Positions 52,101 to 62,752 of a DNA stretch of 64,000 bases are shown in pieces. The notes under the pieces were generated by a model, which saw nothing but the letters and a program-made list of their open reading frames with translations, was not told the origin of the DNA and did not search any database. The position numbers and the translations under genes are program-made. Source of the stretch: Anarhynchus alexandrinus (Eukaryota > Chordata > Aves > Charadriiformes > Charadriidae); NCBI GenBank assembly GCA_008711295.1, contig VUYV01000400.1, forward strand, positions 310,001 through 374,000, written 5' to 3'. Position 1 is the stretch's first letter. Each line of letters starts with the position of its first letter.

Positions 52101-55100
52101 TAGCATACAGACAGCTACCTGTGACTTCATATTTAAGGCTGCACATCAACACAGCTTTAAAATTGAGCATAAATTCCTGTTTTAATCTAACACTAAGAGC
52201 CCTCTGAATATCCATGCCTTCTTCTAGTTTATCTTTTAATGACTTTTTAATAGGAAACTTACAAAGGAATGAAAATACAATTTCCCATCAGCAATGCTAC
52301 TTCTCATTGTTAACAATTTATTGCAAAACACTATGTATTAGAAAAGTGCAGAACACGCCTATAACTTGTGTATTGGCAATTTATTCTACCGAAAAGAAAG
52401 GCTCTGCAGAAGGCTTTATATCCAGTTGCTGAGAAAAAAAGATCTCAAATAAATGCCAATTCAATTAAATATTACTCCTCCTTCCCTGATTTCACAAATA
52501 TACTTCTTCTCTGAGAAGTAACAAAGCAAAACGTGAGTTGCTCACAACATACCTCCATTATTCTTCAAACTGCAAGCATCTAGCGTATCAGAAGGACTAC
52601 TGCTAGGTAACAGAAGATGTACTGTTGGCATTACCCAAAGTAATATCAGACACCATCCACCTTGCTTAGGTTACTTTTATGCATAAAACCATCTCTTTCC
52701 CAATCACTTTACAAATCATAGTTATGAGTATTAGGAAGAATACTTGAACGTAAGACTACACTAACTATATGATCAGAAAAACAGTCTGCAAGGAAGCATA
52801 AAACTTAAGTCAAATCTTTCTGACACTTACATCGCTACAAAATGGCTTTCAACTCAATGCTGTTCCATTCCAAGTCAAACATGCTTTCTATTTTTACCAC
52901 TACAATGCATGGTAACAAAATACTCCCAAAATAACAATATACATTTCAAAAAAAGCAGCAGCCCCTTCCCCTTTTCTGTTCTAAAAGGCAGTGAGTAATT
53001 TTTGTCAGTCACAGGGTTTATGCAACATGGCACTGGAATGCCTCACTACTTTCATGTTCATCCAGTTGGTTATCAACTAATTCTTAGCCTGTATCACTTG
53101 GAAAAATGCTGTGACAAATGAGATTATTAACCCTTTTACAGGGCCACAGCACAGTAAAAGTCAGCAAAATATAACCACCTCAGCACAGTAAAATTCAGCA
53201 AAACAACTATCTCTTCTAGAAATGTCATTTCCAATTATTAGAAAGTGAAAAATGACTGGGTATGAGCTGTTCATTCAAACTAGAAAAAGAATTTCGATAA
53301 AGCCTATTTTTTATCTCCACCTACTGGCAGGTTTTCATGATATGTCTTCCCTGGCACAGCCTGACTTCAAAGAAAAACATCAGCAAGGTAAAACAGTGGA
53401 ATGAACTGAATATCCAAACCAAAATAGCAGCAAAAAATTGACACCAATAAAGAAGAAAGTAACCAGGACAAAATATAAAGCATAGGTGCTGCAAAGGAGA
53501 AGAAAAGACAAGACAACTCAGAAAGAGACAGACAATTCAGAATTACATTTTATGTCTCTAATGAATCTACATGACACAAACAAATGATTATACTAGATTA
53601 GATTATTTATATAGAAGAATCACGCTATGTTGTATTTATGCTTACCTGACCTGTTTTCAACATGATTTTTCATTATTTTTTTTTTAATTACACAAATTTA
53701 CCAGATTCCATGGTCATCTGAAGTAATCCATCAAGAGCACTGGAAAGCAGACCTCTACTGGATACTTTTAAGTGACTTAGTATGACAGGCACACATTGGT
53801 ATTCCAAAAATAAGGCCTTCCCTTCATCTGTCTTCAAGTCTATGCGAAGGGAATCAAACGCTTGAGCCAGGTAATCCACTGAAAGATATCAGAATACAGG
53901 CAATAAAACTTTTATAATCATAGTTCCATTAAGCAATATGTGAATAGCTATCCCAAGAGTTACCGTTGCAGATATATACTTAAAAGTGAAATGGCTGAAA
54001 ATATTAAATTTCATCTTTATTTAAAGACATCCTCTGCATTTTTTTTATTTCTTAACAAATTGTTGAGAGTGGAGAAAAAGACTAACTGCAACTCATATGT
54101 CGAAGAAAAATACACTTACGAATATAAAGACCTCCTAGTATTTTGTTTAAGAGTAAAGAAATTATAGACTTGCATAGTTTCAGACGATGTTGGTTTCAAC
54201 ATCTGGGAAACCTCTGTTAAAGGAGTCAAGGGCTGATTTGCCTGAGTAAGAGAAATTACTTTCATGAGAGCAACTACTCCCCTTCCTTTCTATATAAAGC
54301 TGTACTTAAGTTTTAGTGCATACATTTTATATACTCATCCATTGTGGAGTTCACGAAATTATACAAAGAATGCAGACTAAGTGAAACAACCTAATTTTCT
54401 TAATTTCCTGATGTCACATCTTTCTTAGTATCTTGGAATAGCATTGATCATCTGGAGCGCAGAAAAATGTAAGGAAACAATTTATCCCATAGCAAAAGTT
54501 TAACGACAGTGCCCTCTGCTGGATACTCACAGTTTGAATGAAATGGGATCTACGTCCGATCCAAATGTGATACCTTAACACTAGATCATTAGTGCCATGT
54601 GATCAGAGTGATCAAAATTCATAGTGAATTTTGTGAATTCATAGTGACATAGTGACATTTTAGTGAATTCACAGTGACATTTTAGTGAATTCATAGTGAC
54701 ATTTGAGATATGTTTAACAACAGATCATATTTTCCATGGTGTAGAAGCCAGCAGTAAAAAACAACCATGAGAAGCTAACCTGATTCATTATCAACAGCAT
54801 TCATCTGCTTAGAGTAAGTACGTCTCTGCAATAACTGATTTTTTTATTGCAATTCTTTCTGCATCCTTTTTATCAACATTGCTAGAAACGGGAATCTCAA
54901 TTTAAGAGTAATTATCATGCTTCACCAAAATATCTTGACTGAAACAGTTCCCTCCAACAGCTGAAACACTGTATACGTTCATTAATGATGTCAGGGTGGT
55001 CTTCCACCATGTTTAAATCCTGTGTTTACTGTAAATACTCACAATATAAGTACTGCACAGGTCAGTTAAGCATAAAGACATACTAATCTGCTTAACCACC

Positions 55101-58100
55101 TAATCCAGAATGATAACTTGCATGAACAAGAACATTGCTCGTTACCTATGGATTTAAAATCTTTGGCATCCCTGATTAGTCAACCAGGGTGCCAGAGACT
55201 GCAGGAATTTTGTGATTTGGATCTCTGCTTTCTAAGAAATGGCCCAAAATTTGCAATATATTTCATGCAAGAGACAGAAAAAAATGAGATGCCAAAGTAG
55301 GCATCTGATTCTGACACTCTGGCATGGTTTTTCAGGATTATCTTGAAAATTAACACCTCTGTAACCTGTCTCCATCTCTTTGCGTTACAGGCAGAGGGGA
55401 TGTGTTGCTGGTAAAGACATTTTAAAATGCAAACCATTCTGAGAACAAAAGTGAGCAAAAATACAATCACGGAATAATTTAGGTTGGAGCCTCCTGCCCA
55501 AAGCAGGACCATCTCTGAAGTTAGATCAGATTGCTCATAGTCGTAATCCCACTGAACAATTATTTGCTATCAAAATGATCTGTGCTTTTAAAATGTCTTT
55601 GAAAAGGGAAAAATAAGTGGTTGATATCACAGTTGGAAAGCATTATAGATACATTCATTCTTATGCTATCCTTGTGGAACTTATTCTTGCAGAAAATCCC
55701 AGTTATGCGGCACCACAGTAACTCCTAAGTTGCCGCAAGTAGGCAGTAATCACTTCTTACACCTGCTCTTAATGGTATATAATTAGTGTTTTCTGCCTGA
55801 CTTCAATAAAAAGGATCTGCAACACCTCTTGTTCCCTATTTCACTTGAAGAGAGAAAAGCTGCATAACTGAAGGCAGTAGTTAACAAATCAGCTGAGAGA
55901 ATGGTTACTGTATTCTTTGAGATATGTTTTCCACAGTTTTTTTCTCATCCTGTCAAGACACAATCTGATTCTTGTTAACTTGTAGTATCTACTTTGAACC
56001 CTTTGTCTTCTCCCTCTCCCATGAGGCCGGGAAGACCCAACTTCCCCTATTTCTTTGCCAACACAAAGTCATATAAGTTTTAAGTAGAGAATTCTACTTT
56101 ACACTACTATTATACATTGTCTGCTAATGTGAAAGGTGGGAGGATCCTTGGAACAAAGTGGAAACAGAAAAAAAACTCACAGTGAAAGGAAAGATTCACT
56201 TACCCTCTGATGCCCCCTTTCACACTCCCCCGATTCTTTTTGGTTAACAAAAGGCAGATGCATGAGCTGAAAGTTATGCAGCTGTTTCAGATACAATAAT
56301 CTCCTAACAGGCATTGAAGGCTGTCTGGACTATGTTGTTTAAGAAGATGTTTGAATTTTTCTTTTTTTAAGCTCAATTTTTTTCAAAGAAATAAATACAC
56401 AAAAAATCAGGTCTTTATATAGACAGAAGCTCAACTTGATAATATGTGGCTATTATATTACATTCAGGATTCAGAGAGGACCTATCAACTCTGCTGCTTT
56501 TATGCTGATGGACTCTTTTTGCATAGGTGAACAAAATTGCTTCATAGCAATCATTGAAACCATTACTGAATTAAAACAATTAAGTTTTAATTAAGAGAGA
56601 GCTAATAATAGAAGTAAAAATAAGACATTCTTTTGGACTACTCATCAAATCTGCAGATTTATGAATTAAGAACCTTCAAGCATAATTCAGATTAAGTATT
56701 ACTGTAGAAGTTTTCAAAGAAGTCATATATAAATTAGAAATAGATTTTGTTTAAATGACCAAAGATAATTTTAAAATCAAATATCTCTATAAATCAGACT
56801 GATTGAAGGTTTTTCTTCTCTGGGTTCTGACAGAAAAGCATACGCCAAACTCTATGTCAAAAGGATAAGGAAGGAAAGCAGTAAAAATCTGAGTTTGTGC
56901 CTCTTCTCATAGCGTGCTCAACACTCAGAGCTCACAAGAAACAGTCCATTTTTGTCATCACTAAAGAAAATGTTTCAGTCTTTTCAGATTATATCTGTTT
57001 TCAAAGAAGGTCCCACTGAGAAGATTTGCCACAGCATCTTGAAAACTGCACAAGTGGAGTAACCTGTCATAACCTGAAGCAGAAGTCACAATTTTCAGAG
57101 CTGTGTTATCTCCTGATATGACCTTGTACATTACTATACCACATCAACACAGGAAGATTTTGGATAAAAAGGTCACTTTTCATGCCAGACACATGGCTTT
57201 GAAGTCTAAAACATTTTTACATAAACAGAACATGGTGCCTTTGTAAATGAGTCTATTGAACAGTGAAATCTGAATGGACAATCATACCAAGCACTGACAA
57301 CTTCATACAGTTGCATTTTCCAGTGCTAATATAATGGGAAGCCATTTGCAGCGCCAGACTTGGTAGGGGAGAAGAGGGGAGCAGCAGACAGGTAAGGGCT
57401 GGAGTATGAACTGTATACTAAACTTAGACCAAGGGACAAAGCAATTTCAGGACAGATATTGTATCACCATTCAATCAAACAATTATAATCCACTACACAG
57501 CTGGCTTTCTCTATGTGACCACAGATACGTCAGAAATACCTATGAACATCATATTTATCTATAAAGATAAATACAGCAAAGTTGTAAATATGTCAGAAAA
57601 TAAACCCTTGACACTGCAGCTGATCAGCCTTTCAGGGCATAGGTAAACAACCTACAGGCTTATACAGGACAGTGAAATTCTAGAACTGTTCAATATCTGT
57701 TACTTATTTCAGTTTATAAAAGAGTAACTAGCTGTGCCATTCCACGCAGTAAAGATCTTGGCAATCCCATCACTGCTGTAGTAACAGTTTGACAGAATTA
57801 CCAACATCTCCTTTCCCCTTCAGAAATGTTTATTTGTCTGACAAGAAGTCATTATACTAAAAGGAACACGTAAATTCCAACATGAAATGAGTAACAGCAA
57901 GATTCATACTTGCTTCCAGTATATTTTTCTTCACAAGTTAGTAAAATTCAAATAAACCACTTTTCATGAATAAAGCATAACTGATGCTACAGTGTCACTG
58001 AAATGTTTTTTGTCCAGGCACATAACTGAAATAAATAAATAAAATTTTTAAAAAATCAGAACTTACCTTGTGTCACTGTTTTAAGCACAATTAAAGTTGA

Positions 58101-61100
58101 CAGAAACCTCAAAGGCATACAGGAACTCTTAAAGAAAGCTGCCGATTTTGATTTACTCTCCGTAGACTGTTCAGAAGAACTATGTGTGTTTCCCTTACTT
58201 ATTACGCCTTTGAAAATATCTTCGCCAAGTCTCCTCATTGTTGATGTCATTGTTGCATGCTGTTTCAAACAGTGCACACACGTAATGTAAAGATTAAAAC
58301 ACATTAAACCCCTGCGTACTATGTAGACATATAAATGTCCCCCTAGCAATTAAATATTAAATAGCAAATGGTTTGACCATGTATTGGATCCTTATCTGTA
58401 CAGGATACTTTGTGTTCCAAAAGCAGTTGAACAACATTATCACAGCACTTTATCAACACCTACTTCACAAAGGGAATAGTTAACGAGGTCCCCTGATATG
58501 CTGACATTATTTAAGTTGCCTCCGGAACAAGCTCAGCTTTAGTCAACATTATTTTATAAGGTTGCCTGAAGTTATATCCTGTAAAAGCATTTACAGAATC
58601 AAGGTCTAAACAGGAACCTTAAGAACACTGTACAGGTAAGACCTATTAGACTTTTCATCATGAACTATACAGAAATATTACTTCAGAATCAACCTTCACA
58701 ATATGCTCATTTAAAATATGGTTTCTTATTAGCACTAAAACTGACAGCTTACTATTCTATTGAATTTAAGTTCAAGACACTTACAAAGTTCCCTACCTTT
58801 TGCTTTAGCGAAAGCACTATTGACAGTACTATGTGCTATACTGATTCTTAACAGTATGGCTACTGTATTTTTCTTTATTATACTGCTATGTATTTTCTTC
58901 TAGCAGTCTAGTCAGAAGGAATAAGGAACATCTTGTGGTTAGTCAACTGAGCAGAGAACAGAAAAATCAAAATTCCTTTGCTGCTTTGCCACACACCTCC
59001 ATCAATTTCACCAAATCTCATGCAGAAAGTGAACCTAAAAATATTGCCTTTTCTAGTGCAAAAGTTTTATAAATACATGTAAAAGTACAATTTCTGAGAT
59101 GCTTAGACACCGCAACAGAGGTCACATACTTATAAAAACTATGTTTAGATACACAATGCAAAATTTAAAATTAACTTGAAAAATAATTTATTTTTTTCAT
59201 TTGCCATGTATCTGTGGTAAACACTATGAATTTATGTTTTGCAACGACAGCAAAGTTTCTCTTATGTATACTACCTGAAAACATCCACTTTTCAGATGTA
59301 TTTAAAACACAAAATCCACTAATATCTTCTGGGAATTTAGGTTTTAAAAAAAACATACAGCGAGAGGACTACTGGTTTTACCTGAGTACCACTGTCTAGC
59401 TGTCTTATAGTCCAGTAAATAAATTTAATCACAGGCATGTGTAGCTTAGGATTCACAAATGGCATCCACTGGAGTTGCTGAGTAGCTATAGGCAAAATCT
59501 GTAAAAATATACAAAAGTAAAATTACATGCAGTATATGAAACCACTGTATAAACTAACCATAAGTGAAAAAGCAAATAGAACTCCCAACTTTCTCTTGGC
59601 GTTTAACAGATTACATATGCAAATACTCACTGGGTAGATCCAGTACAGGTAACAGAATTATACGCATACACACATTTTAAACTTTACAGAAGTTTACATG
59701 CAAAAGTGGAGATCCAACTCCACTCAATCTCAGTAAATCAAATCACAATGGCTATAATTCTTTAATATAATGAAGAAAAACAGTAAAAGAAGATTTTCTG
59801 AACACCTCACTGATTTCTAAACCTTGGCATCCCCAGAAAGAAAACAATAAAAGCATTAAAGGTATACCATAGTAGAACCTTTTATCAATCATAAATTGAA
59901 GCTATAATACCTAATATAGGCATCAAAATATAATTTTCCTTAAAAATTATCTATATACTTTACAAATGACAAATTGCCTATTATATCTCACTGCCAGAAT
60001 TAATACTGACTTATTAACAGTGATTTTGAATTAATTACTGTATCTAAAGCATGTATCAGTGTTATATTCTCAAAATCATTCAAAAAAATCCACAGATCAA
60101 AAACGTATTAACTCAAGCAAACAATCCAAACCCCGTTACCTTCATACACCTTTCCTGGGTGTGAGTTTTTTTGAAGGTCTGGGTAAGTTTATGACTGTCC
60201 TCTCTTTCTTCTTGTATTTGTATTTTGCTAAGATGCTGGTCTGAGATCCAATCCATAAGAAAAGTTAAGAGCTCATAAACTTGAGAATTCAATGGTAGCT
60301 GTAATACATTCACAACAACAGATATTTCAGCTTTCAATTTAGTGACTTTTCTAAGCCAAAATAGTAACAGACTGAAATACATGAGAGTACACTAGTTCTG
60401 AAATGTTACGCGTAATTTAAAGGATGATGTGTATATACCTGATAGAATCTGGGAGGTACTGTATTGGGAGGCTGTGGAAAACATTATATTAAATGAAATA
60501 CAGATCTTGCACAGGCCACGTCTGCTCAGTTGGGTCTTGTACCCAGGGTTTGAGAAGTCTGTATGCTATTAATATAACCTGTAACTTATAATACCTTTGG
60601 GAAAGGTAAACTGTATGTGGATCAAGGGGTGGAATGTGGCGATCCTGATCCAGAGACCGGCATACGTTGAGGAGTCAGAGATCCACATCACAGTTAACCT
60701 GAGTAGGCACTGCCTATGCTGTGCTGCACAGATCCCTTGGCTGCAGGATCAACTCAGCCTATAGCAGGAGCCTGCAGGCAGCTCCCACTTAGTACTGGTG
60801 ATCACGCCTCCCCCGTGGCCTTGCCTTTGTCTAAAAGGGCAACAAGNAGGATGTGAATGTTCTTTATGACTAGAGTTGTTTTCTTAGAAGAAAACTATAT
60901 AATAGCTTGAACGACCAAAAAGGAGGAGCTTCTCTCCGTGGACAGGACCTGCTTAGTGTGCCCTGGGAAAAATCCATCCGGGCTCCATCTGATGCTGCAC
61001 AAACACAAGGTTCCCAGCATCTGAAGGGATGTTAATATTTACTTGCTCTATACATTGCTCCTCTTATTCTGTCTTATTAAAACAGCTATTTAATTAAGCC

Positions 61101-62752
61101 ATTTGCTGTCAGGCTTTCTTATAGAGATCTAGAAAGAACCCTGCATCGTTTCTCTCTCACACCTCACTCCCCTCCCCACTGCAGACCAGGTACTACCTGT
61201 TTCTGGGTGTGAAAAAATACGCACATCATGTATTTCATACTTAGAATGGTTATAAAAGGCCTGGGAAAAGATTTTCACATACAGAATCACTGCATTTTAT
61301 AATTTTGGGCCAAATGAATTACAGGAGAAAGCAAATGTTTAACGTCCTTTGCATGTGGAAATTCTCATTTCAATGCACTAGACCTCTACACTAGACCATA
61401 CAATCCACTGTTGTTAAAATCTAACTGCATAACTAGCATTGTTAGAAAAAGAATAAAGATTTAATGAAATGGTCATTCTGTCCCTGTACTACATTGCAAT
61501 GAAATACTCTATGAAAGCTATCCAGAGGCACCTGAGGACCGGCTGCATGGACAGTTCACTAAAGACTTCAAAAATTTTCTTGTATATACCTTCAGATAAC
61601 TGTTTTCTTCTTCACTCAGAACTGTAACTACTGATACTGTTTATATTTCACTTGCAACCAAAGCACACTAAAACCTATGTAAACAGAGAAATATGTTGGC
61701 TATATATAGACAGCACAGTTTTAAGGCATCTGATATAGATTAATTCAGGTAGGATGGTGTGAATATCTCTTTCCCATTTCACAGTTTAACCTCTAGCTGG
61801 AGAAAATCATTACCAGTTGGGAGATGTTGGCAGAATACTACCACAGGACTTGCTACTAAACAGAACAACGTGGAGACAGAAAGCATTTCATTAAGTCATG
61901 TAAGAAGATATTTTAAGGAAAACAAGGTGATCATTTTGGAAATGTGTATGAACACTGCATTTATTCTCTTTCCCTCATTAAAGACGATTTCTCAAAAAAA
62001 ATAGCATTAGTACAATCACCTCTGGCTTACAAAATTAAAATTCTTTATCTGATACCTCTGACCAATTTTTAGCTAGCGTTATTCATAAAAACAGTGCTGT
62101 ACTGTAGCAGTAACCAGCATGAGTTTAAGATTTGCTCTGACACAGCAAAGAAACCAGTAACAGTGTAAGCAGGTTATAATTTTAATTGACAGATGAAAGA
62201 TGATGTGACAGGAAGAGGAAAACATACCATATAAATAAAAATATATACATACACTATATACATAGACAATATGAAATCCAACAGACATTTTTAGCAACAA
62301 GCTTAATTCTTTAACTGCCTGGTTTTGCCCAATATAATCTATATCTTTTCTTACTGTAACTAATTCATTCACAAAATAAATAAAATTGGAAGTTACATTT
62401 CTTAATTTCTAGCAGATATACAGAGAATGTTCCACTGCCTAATGTCTTCAGAAAAGTGAATCTTTCATTTTGCCTAATTCTTACCTTAGCAATTTTTGAT
62501 GTTACCATCACTCTTTCCTGCTTGACAGGTTTACTTTGTTGCACCACTTGACATATATCCTTAGACTTCTGTACCATTAAAAATTCATGCTTCCTCTACA
62601 ACAAAATGTAACAATGAATTAAAATTCACCTGATACCTATAAAGGAAGCAGGTACATGTAAAAACAAACCTTACTTGTAGATTCTCTAAACGAGCTTGTA
62701 CTTTTCTTGCTTGATCTTCCAACTTCTTGTTCAGCTCAGTTACATCACTTAA
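36991..62752 (-). CDS. CCDC138: CCDC138, coiled-coil domain-containing protein 138, last eight coding exons (C-terminal part)
   Basis: CCDC138 is a poorly characterised vertebrate protein that has been linked to the centrosome and centriolar satellites; its molecular role is not known. In transcription order, the exons at 62752-62675, 62595-62485, 60298-60140, 59498-59382, 58259-58067, 53878-53702, 38425-38287 and 37162-36991 have GT/AG borders and compatible phases. They join to 1146 bases: 381 residues plus TAG. The first exon here is heptad-like and charged (NKKLEDQARKVQARLENLQ), the end of the coiled coil. The rest is a mostly helical C-terminal region (VYELLTFLMDWISD, LRFLSTLIVLKTV, LQPFLEACSN, HAFLCINLNS). 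The N-terminal half (about 280 residues in human) lies beyond 64000. EDAR lies tail to tail with it, as in human. The identification is from remembered human sequence. Confidence 0.93.
37163..38286 (-). other. CCDC138 last intron
   Basis: GT/AG bordered, AT-rich, no repeat or gene seen. Confidence 0.75.
38287..38425 (-). CDS. CCDC138: CCDC138 penultimate exon
   Basis: The acceptor is TTCTTTTACAG above 38425 and the donor GTAATC below 38287. It completes D, then reads SLQPFLEACSNESFFRTC, SVLLRSSKLDIPILEKL and CAILQKLSRI plus two bases of K. It is preceded by a 15.3-kb intron, by far the longest here, yet phase and sequence join exactly to the exon at 53702-53878. Confidence 0.92.
40918..40960. 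other. Poly-A run interrupted by a 7-N gap
   Basis: 22 A, then N at 40940-40946, then 14 A. A sequencing or assembly gap inside a homopolymer, in the 15.3-kb CCDC138 intron. The true length is unknown. Confidence 0.95.
44705..44720. repeat. GA dinucleotide microsatellite (8 units)
   Basis: A short uninterrupted GA run in the 15.3-kb CCDC138 intron. Confidence 0.85.
48877..48913. repeat. Compound A / GAAA / CAGA tetranucleotide microsatellite
   Basis: A run of A passes into GAAA units and then into CAGA units, a typical stepwise-derived compound repeat in the CCDC138 intron. Confidence 0.9.
53147..53206. repeat. Short direct repeat, 34-base spacing
   Basis: CAGCACAGTAAAAGTCAGCA at 53147 recurs at 53181 as CAGCACAGTAAAATTCAGCA. 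A small local duplication in an intron. Confidence 0.7.
53702..53878 (-). CDS. CCDC138: CCDC138 exon: conserved C-terminal region
   Basis: The acceptor is TATCTTTCAG above 53878 and the donor GTAAAT below 53702. After two bases that complete a valine codon it reads DYLAQAFDSLRIDLKTDEGK, ALFLEYQCVPVILSHL, SSRGLLSSALDGLLQMTMES and one base. Phases fit both neighbours. Confidence 0.93.
54509..54522 (-). promoter_or_regulatory. CTCF-type binding motif
   Basis: On the - strand the sequence reads CCAGCAGAGGGCAC, which fits the core vertebrate CTCF consensus (CCASYAGRKGGCRS) at every position as I remember it. Occupancy cannot be judged from sequence. It lies in the CCDC138 intron between the exons at 53702-53878 and 58067-58259. 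Confidence 0.5.
54617..54705. repeat. Minisatellite, unit about 22 bases
   Basis: Two full units (54662-54683 and 54684-54705, based on AGTGAATTCATAGTGACATTT) differ at two positions and are preceded by partial units back to about 54617. It is in a CCDC138 intron. Confidence 0.85.
55464..55555 (-). mobile_element. CR1 LINE 3'-end fragment, antisense
   Basis: Text such as AATCACGGAATAATTTAGG, CTCCTGCCCAAAGCAGGACC and AGATCAGATTGCTCA is the reverse complement of the CR1 3' end, in diverged form. Only about 90 bases remain. It lies in a CCDC138 intron, in the same orientation as the gene. Confidence 0.65.
58067..58259 (-). CDS. CCDC138: CCDC138 exon: conserved C-terminal region
   Basis: The donor GTAAGT lies below 58067. 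The exon reads HATMTSTMRRLGEDIFKGV, a Ser/Lys-rich loop, then AAFFKSS and LRFLSTLIVLKTVTQ with one extra base. The acceptor (GTTTGAAACAG above 58259) has a weak pyrimidine tract, but phase and protein alignment (GTQ joined to HATM) support it. Confidence 0.9.
58260..59381 (-). other. CCDC138 intron
   Basis: 1.1 kb, AT-rich, GT/AG bordered. Nothing further recognised. The intron 59499-60139 (0.6 kb) is likewise empty. Confidence 0.7.
59382..59498 (-). CDS. CCDC138: CCDC138 exon: conserved C-terminal region
   Basis: The acceptor is TTTTTACAG above 59498 and the donor GTAAAA below 59382. The 39 codons in phase 0 read ILPIATQQLQWMPFVNPK, then LHMPVIKFIYWTIRQLDSG ending TQ. This block is strongly conserved with human, but too short to appear as a long open frame. 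Confidence 0.92.
60140..60298 (-). CDS. CCDC138: CCDC138 exon: start of the C-terminal helical region
   Basis: The acceptor is GTATTACAG above 60298 and the donor GTAACG below 60140. The 53 codons, phase 0 at both ends, start LPLNSQVYELLTFLMDWISD, then a charged variable stretch ending TQERCMK. This acceptor was chosen because it joins the previous exon in frame. An AG further upstream (60372) would break the frame. Confidence 0.92.
60299..62484 (-). other. CCDC138 2.2-kb intron
   Basis: Contains the LTR-like GC-richer block (about 60600-61111) with an N at 60847. The exons on both sides join in phase 0, so no exon is missing here. Confidence 0.75.
60600..61111. mobile_element. Possible solo LTR or other interspersed repeat
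   Basis: A GC-richer block in an AT-rich intron. It has a TATA-like box (CTATATAATAG near 60894-60905), a region of TGCAGG and GCAGCTCCC motifs before it, an ATTAAA about 180 bases after it, and TG near the left side with CA near the right. That layout resembles the U3-R-U5 order of an avian LTR. I could not find a target-site duplication or recognise the family, and the edges are guesses. A non-LTR origin is possible. Confidence 0.35.
62485..62595 (-). CDS. CCDC138: CCDC138 exon: linker after the coiled coil
   Basis: The acceptor is TTGTTGTAG above 62595 and the donor GTAAGA below 62485. The 37 codons in phase 0 read RKHEFLMVQKSKDICQ and then a Lys/Val/Ser-rich stretch ending VTSKIAK. The RKxEF start and TSK end match the human protein. 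The middle is variable. Confidence 0.88.
62675..62752 (-). CDS. CCDC138: CCDC138 exon: end of the coiled coil
   Basis: The acceptor is TTTCAG just above 62752 and the donor GTAAGG below 62675. The 26 codons, phase 0 at both ends, begin LSDVTELNKKLEDQARK and end VQARLENLQ, with leucines at heptad-like spacing. The VQARLxNLQ ending matches the human protein. No earlier coding exon is recognised between here and 64000. Confidence 0.88.

Larger units (their letters stand above)
38426..53701 (-). other. CCDC138 15.3-kb intron
   Basis: Uniformly AT-rich, with a poly-A gap (40918-40960), small microsatellites (44705, 48877) and a short direct repeat (53147). The longest frame is 116 codons at 39722-40072 on the + strand, not recognised. 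No nested gene, RNA gene or full mobile element could be supported. Confidence 0.7.
53879..58066 (-). other. CCDC138 4.2-kb intron
   Basis: Holds the CTCF-type motif (54509), the minisatellite (54617-54705) and a diverged CR1 fragment (55464-55555). The remainder looks unique. Confidence 0.75.

Noticed and set aside
60299..60371. Longer CCDC138 exon starting at the AG near 60372
   Set aside because: It would begin with one base of a split codon, but the previous exon ends in phase 0. The acceptor at 60299 joins in frame to LPLNSQVYELL.
61589..61621. Exon-like - strand text reading VLSEEENSYLK before GTATAT
   Set aside because: The flanking CCDC138 exons already join in phase 0 with continuous protein, and no frame of this piece fits between them.
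62079..62372. 97-codon - strand frame (NELVTVRKDIDYIG...) as a CCDC138 exon
   Set aside because: No proper donor, no similarity, and no gap in the protein that it could fill.
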